A model generated the notes under the pieces. The model saw only the letters and a program-made list of their open reading frames with translations. It was not told the DNA's origin and made no database searches. This document shows positions 62,812-64,000 of a stretch of 64,000 nt of DNA, in pieces (positions within the stretch are counted from its first letter, which is position 1; every line of letters starts with the position of its first letter). A program made the translations under genes and the position numbers. Origin of the DNA: Streptomyces sp. WZ.A104 (GTDB lineage: Bacteria > Actinomycetota > Actinomycetes > Streptomycetales > Streptomycetaceae); NCBI RefSeq assembly GCF_002382885.1, contig NZ_NWVL01000032.1, positions 20,526-84,525 on the forward strand, in the 5' to 3' direction.

Positions 62812-63465
62812 ATGACCACGAGCCCCGACCGCGCACCCCTCACACGCGACTTCTTCGACCGCTGCGTCCTGGAGGTCGCCCCCGACCTCCTGGGCCGCAC
62901 CCTGGTCCGGCACAGCGCGGGGGGCACGATCGAGCTGCGCCTGACCGAGGTGGAGGCGTACGCCGGTGAGGTCGACCCGGGCTCGCACGCCTACCGCGGC
63001 CGCACCCCCCGTAACAGCGTGATGTTCGGCCCGCCCGGTCATACGTACGTCTACTTCACGTACGGGATGTGGCACTGCCTCAACCTGGTCTGCGGTCCGG
63101 AAGGCCGGGCGAGCGGGGTCCTGCTCCGGGCGGGCGCGATCGACGTCGGCGTCGGCCTCGCCCGCGAGCGGCGCGTCTCGGCCCGCAGCGACGACGAACT
63201 GGCCAAAGGCCCCGCCCGCCTGGCCACCGCCCTCGACATCGACCGAGAGCTGAACGGCAGCGACCTCTTCGACGGCCCCGCCCCCGCCCTGTCCGTACTG
63301 CACGGCACCCCGCCACCCCATGACCTGGTACGCAGCGGCCCCCGCACGGGCGTAGGCGGCGACGGGGCCCACCAGCCCTGGCGCTTCTGGATCGACGGAG
63401 ACCCCACGGTGAGCCCGTACCGCGCCCACGCGCCACGCCATCGGGCGAGCCGCAGGACAACTTGA
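62812..63465 (+). CDS. DNA-3-methyladenine glycosylase, AAG/MPG family
   Basis: A 217-residue protein: DLLGRTLVRH, LTEVEAYAGEVDPGSHAYRGRTPRN with catalytic Glu, GHTYVYFTYGMWHCLN and GPARLATAL. Removes alkylated purines. The stop codon overlaps the -35 of the first rrn promoter. Confidence 0.9.
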   Translation: MTTSPDRAPLTRDFFDRCVLEVAPDLLGRTLVRHSAGGTIELRLTEVEAYAGEVDPGSHAYRGRTPRNSVMFGPPGHTYVYFTYGMWHCLNLVCGPEGRASGVLLRAGAIDVGVGLARERRVSARSDDELAKGPARLATALDIDRELNGSDLFDGPAPALSVLHGTPPPHDLVRSGPRTGVGGDGAHQPWRFWIDGDPTVSPYRAHAPRHRASRRTT

Positions 63466-63490
63466 CGCACCCTCGGCGGACGCCTAATGT
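63462..63490 (+). promoter_or_regulatory. First rrn promoter, P1
   Basis: TTGACG (63462-63467), 17 bases, TAATGT (63485-63490): a near-consensus vegetative promoter. It overlaps the glycosylase stop codon. A further TTGACA at 63503-63508 may start a second, with a weaker -10 (CACGGT). Confidence 0.8.
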
Positions 63491-63732
63491 AGTCCGAGCC
63501 GCTTGACACGGGTACAGCTGTCGGCACGGTCCATCGGACCGGACCGAGCCACTCGAAGCGGCCACACCACTACCTACGACTCACCCTGGCGGGTGCGAAT
63601 TCGGCATGCCCGTAATTCGCTCGACAGGCTCGATTATGAGCTGCCAAGGGAATCGGCTAACGTAGTGAACACGCCGAAAGGCAAAGGCCCTCCACAGGCC
63701 ACCGGAAATCGAATTCGGACCGGAAACGGAAC

Positions 63733-63850
63733 GGAAAAGAGTCTGGTAAAGTTGGAACCGCCGGAAAGGGAAAACGCGAAAGCGAAGGACCTCGAAAGCA
63801 ACCCGCTTCGACCGGGAATCGGACACGAAAGAGTCTGATAGAGTCGGAAA
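63733..63850 (+). promoter_or_regulatory. Tandem rrn promoter-like repeats
   Basis: GAAAAGAGTCTGGTAAAGTT (63734) and GAAAGAGTCTGATAGAGTCG (63827) are copies of one element, 92 bases apart, with TAAAGT and TAGAGT at the -10 place. Matches the tandem promoters before Streptomyces rrn operons. No matching -35 was found. Confidence 0.7.
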
Positions 63851-63879
63851 CGCAAGAACGAAGGGAAGCGCCCGGAGGG

Positions 63880-64000
63880 CGCCGGTGAAACGGGACCGAA
63901 GGAAGCGTCCGTTCCTTGAGAACTCAACAGCGTGCCAAAAGTCAACGCCAGATATGTTGATACCCCGGCCTGCACCTGGTGCAGGTTGGAGGTTCCTTTG
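63880..64000 (+). ncRNA. 5' leader of an rRNA operon, 16S gene beyond the window
   Basis: CCTTGAGAACTCAACAGCGT at 63914, then GCCAAAAGTCAACGCCAGAT and a GC hairpin CCTGCACC/GGTGCAGG (63969-63985), ending GGTTGGAGGTTCCTTTG. This is the conserved Streptomyces pre-16S leader with antitermination and processing sites. The 16S gene begins after the window. Confidence 0.9.

Noticed and set aside
63900..64000. A CRISPR-like or mobile element at the end
   Set aside because: The sequence is the conserved rRNA leader; there are no spacers or transposase.

Overview
The window is typical high-GC actinobacterial chromosome and almost certainly comes from a Streptomyces species. Signs are the very high third-position GC, many leaderless genes with TANNNT -10 boxes, a chaplin, an AmaP/Asp23 set, an NfeD/SPFH pair, and a 3' end that runs into a Streptomyces-type ribosomal RNA leader. 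There are no insertion sequences, phage genes, CRISPR arrays or tRNA genes. Most genes are core or conserved accessory genes.

Layout. 1-8950: a B12 late-pathway operon on the minus strand (cobD, cobQ, AAA/VWA chelatase subunit, cobO, cobB) behind a cobalamin riboswitch, with a ZIP transporter on the plus strand and the edge-truncated CobE/CbiG-CobC fusion beyond it. 8960-10670: Pit phosphate transporter and a small partner behind a PHO box. 10873-15725: class II aldolase, alpha/beta hydrolase, an unknown, a VOC protein and a zinc metallopeptidase. 15844-19005: an ABC-F ATPase behind a seven-codon leader, a small HTH protein and an enoyl-CoA hydratase, the same gene set as M. tuberculosis Rv1473, Rv1473A and Rv1472. 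19117-22240: an envelope-stress locus with two Asp23 proteins, a tiny membrane protein, DUF6286 and AmaP, translationally coupled. 22279-27120: SDR, GH15, SURF1, a small zinc protein and a DEDDh-BRCT exonuclease. 27127-27715: a gene-poor stretch.

27716-37502: sterol desaturase, lysoplasmalogenase, a CoA transferase with apparently swapped halves, a secreted subtilase, DUF485 plus acetate-type symporter, moaA and small membrane proteins. 37586-43619: tyrS, the pmbA/tldD pair with an 86-bp duplication at the junction, and fabG-fabI. 43854-48986: secreted protein, FCD/GntR repressor with its operator, CynX/NimT transporter with a 38-residue partner, SixA and SerB. 49456-52888: FHA-ABC exporter (Rv1747 type) and an SLT lytic transglycosylase. 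53340-53612: a broken SDR gene. 53891-62724: GAF histidine kinase and NarL regulator, chaplin ChpE, ABC ATPase, NfeD-SPFH, TauE, HNH, PEBP and Spo0M proteins. 62812-64000: DNA-3-methyladenine glycosylase, then the promoters and leader of an rRNA operon whose 16S gene lies beyond the window.

Functional themes are B12 synthesis, phosphate uptake, ribosome protection, membrane and envelope maintenance, and growth-rate control at the rrn promoter. Start codons were chosen from overlaps (ATGA, GTGA), ribosome binding sites and leaderless -10 boxes; function assignments rest on motif recognition, with no database search run.
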